NCBI GenBank assembly: GCA_009908885.1
Contig: JAAAOL010000355.1
Location: forward strand, 1-6,015
Reading direction: 5' to 3'
DNA: 6,015 nt
DNA from: Bacteroidota bacterium
GTDB lineage: Bacteria; Bacteroidota; Rhodothermia; Rhodothermales; JAAAOL01
This document shows positions 5,901 through 6,015 of this stretch, in pieces. The translations under genes and the position numbers were made by a program. How positions within the stretch are numbered: position 1 is the stretch's first letter; every line of letters starts with the position of its first letter. The notes under the pieces were generated by a model, which saw nothing but the letters and a program-made list of their open reading frames with translations, did no database searches and was not told where the DNA came from.

Positions 5901-5954
5901 CCAAATCCGGCTGAACCATTGTGGTATGACGTAGCCCCGCGAAGCCGGATTTGG
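5901..5954. repeat. 54-base element bounded by a 12-base perfect inverted repeat
   Basis: CCAAATCCGGCT (5901-5912) is perfectly complementary to AGCCGGATTTGG (5943-5954). Inside and across it lie ATACCA (5898-5903) complementary to TGGTAT (5922-5927), and ACCA/TGGT (5915-5918/5922-5925). The nested pairings allow two competing folds. Size and ends suit a miniature element or a palindromic intergenic repeat. No target-site duplication is evident at its edges. Confidence 0.5.
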
Positions 5955-6011
5955 GGTTGGAAGGGTGTAGGTGTATACGTATGGACGTGACTCTCGTCCA
6001 CCCCTTCAACC
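5955..6011. repeat. Imperfect inverted repeat with internal hairpins at the window edge
   Basis: GGTTGGAAGGGTG (5955-5967) is nearly complementary to CACCCCTTCAACC (5999-6011), the two arms differing by a shifted G. Between them lie the palindrome ATACGTAT (5975-5982) and a GGACG/CGTCC hairpin (5983-5987/5995-5999). It directly abuts the preceding 54-base element. The window ends 4 bases later, so the full extent is unknown. Confidence 0.4.
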
Positions 6012-6015
6012 TTTC

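Larger units (their letters stand above)
5418..6015. other. Intergenic region with nuclease remnant and dense inverted repeats; no intact gene
   Basis: Upstream of the outer-membrane gene there is a small inverted repeat GTTGC/GCAAC (5490-5494/5499-5503) and a weak minus-strand promoter guess (TTGTTT, 17 bases, TATCCA, ending near 5454). 5518-5724 is a truncated nuclease gene. After 5725 no frame gives a recognisable product; a 24- to 27-residue frame at 5755/5764-5838 has no known relatives that I recognise. 5815-6011 carries at least five inverted repeats. Confidence 0.6.

Overview
The window is GC-rich chromosomal DNA from a Gram-negative bacterium. The best guess at the source is the Rhodothermota (the Rhodothermus / Salinibacter / Rubricoccaceae area) or a close Bacteroidota relative. 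Four things point there. There is a Tat-exported, lipobox-bearing HiPIP, and Rhodothermus uses a HiPIP in its aerobic respiratory chain. A diheme cytochrome of the reaction-centre cytochrome family sits beside it. There is an outer-membrane protein of a Bacteroidota-type family. Shine-Dalgarno sequences are weak or absent at most starts. The taxon is an inference, not a measurement.

Layout. 1-1734 (+) is the C-terminal part of a membrane-anchored Ser/Thr protein kinase. It holds the last kinase subdomains, one transmembrane helix and about nine TPR units; its catalytic core lies upstream of the window. 1735-2280 is a gene-free stretch of 546 bases. It holds a candidate free-standing small RNA unit (promoter-like boxes, a short stem, a strong intrinsic terminator) and, further down, a possible promoter for the next gene. 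2281-2721 (+) encodes the HiPIP and is closed by a 16-bp terminator hairpin. 2954-3502 (+) encodes the secreted diheme cytochrome c. 4095-5417 and 3569-4078 (both -) form a two-gene unit encoding a beta-barrel outer-membrane protein with an N-terminal periplasmic domain and a small exported barrel-like protein; it converges on the cytochrome gene. 5418-6015 holds a truncated PD-(D/E)XK (DUF91/NucS-like) nuclease remnant and then about 200 bases dense in inverted repeats, with no intact gene.

How the genes fit together. The HiPIP and the diheme cytochrome are both one-electron carriers exported to the periplasmic side, so the pair reads as a small electron-transfer module. It may link a quinol-oxidising complex to a terminal oxidase, but no oxidase or complex III gene is in view. 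The two minus-strand genes concern the outer membrane and have no assignable function. The kinase is a signalling protein with no clear link to its neighbours. I found no CRISPR array, tRNA, rRNA, intact transposase or recognisable defence system. The least explained parts are the candidate small RNA at about 1837-1966 and the hairpin-rich tail after 5815.
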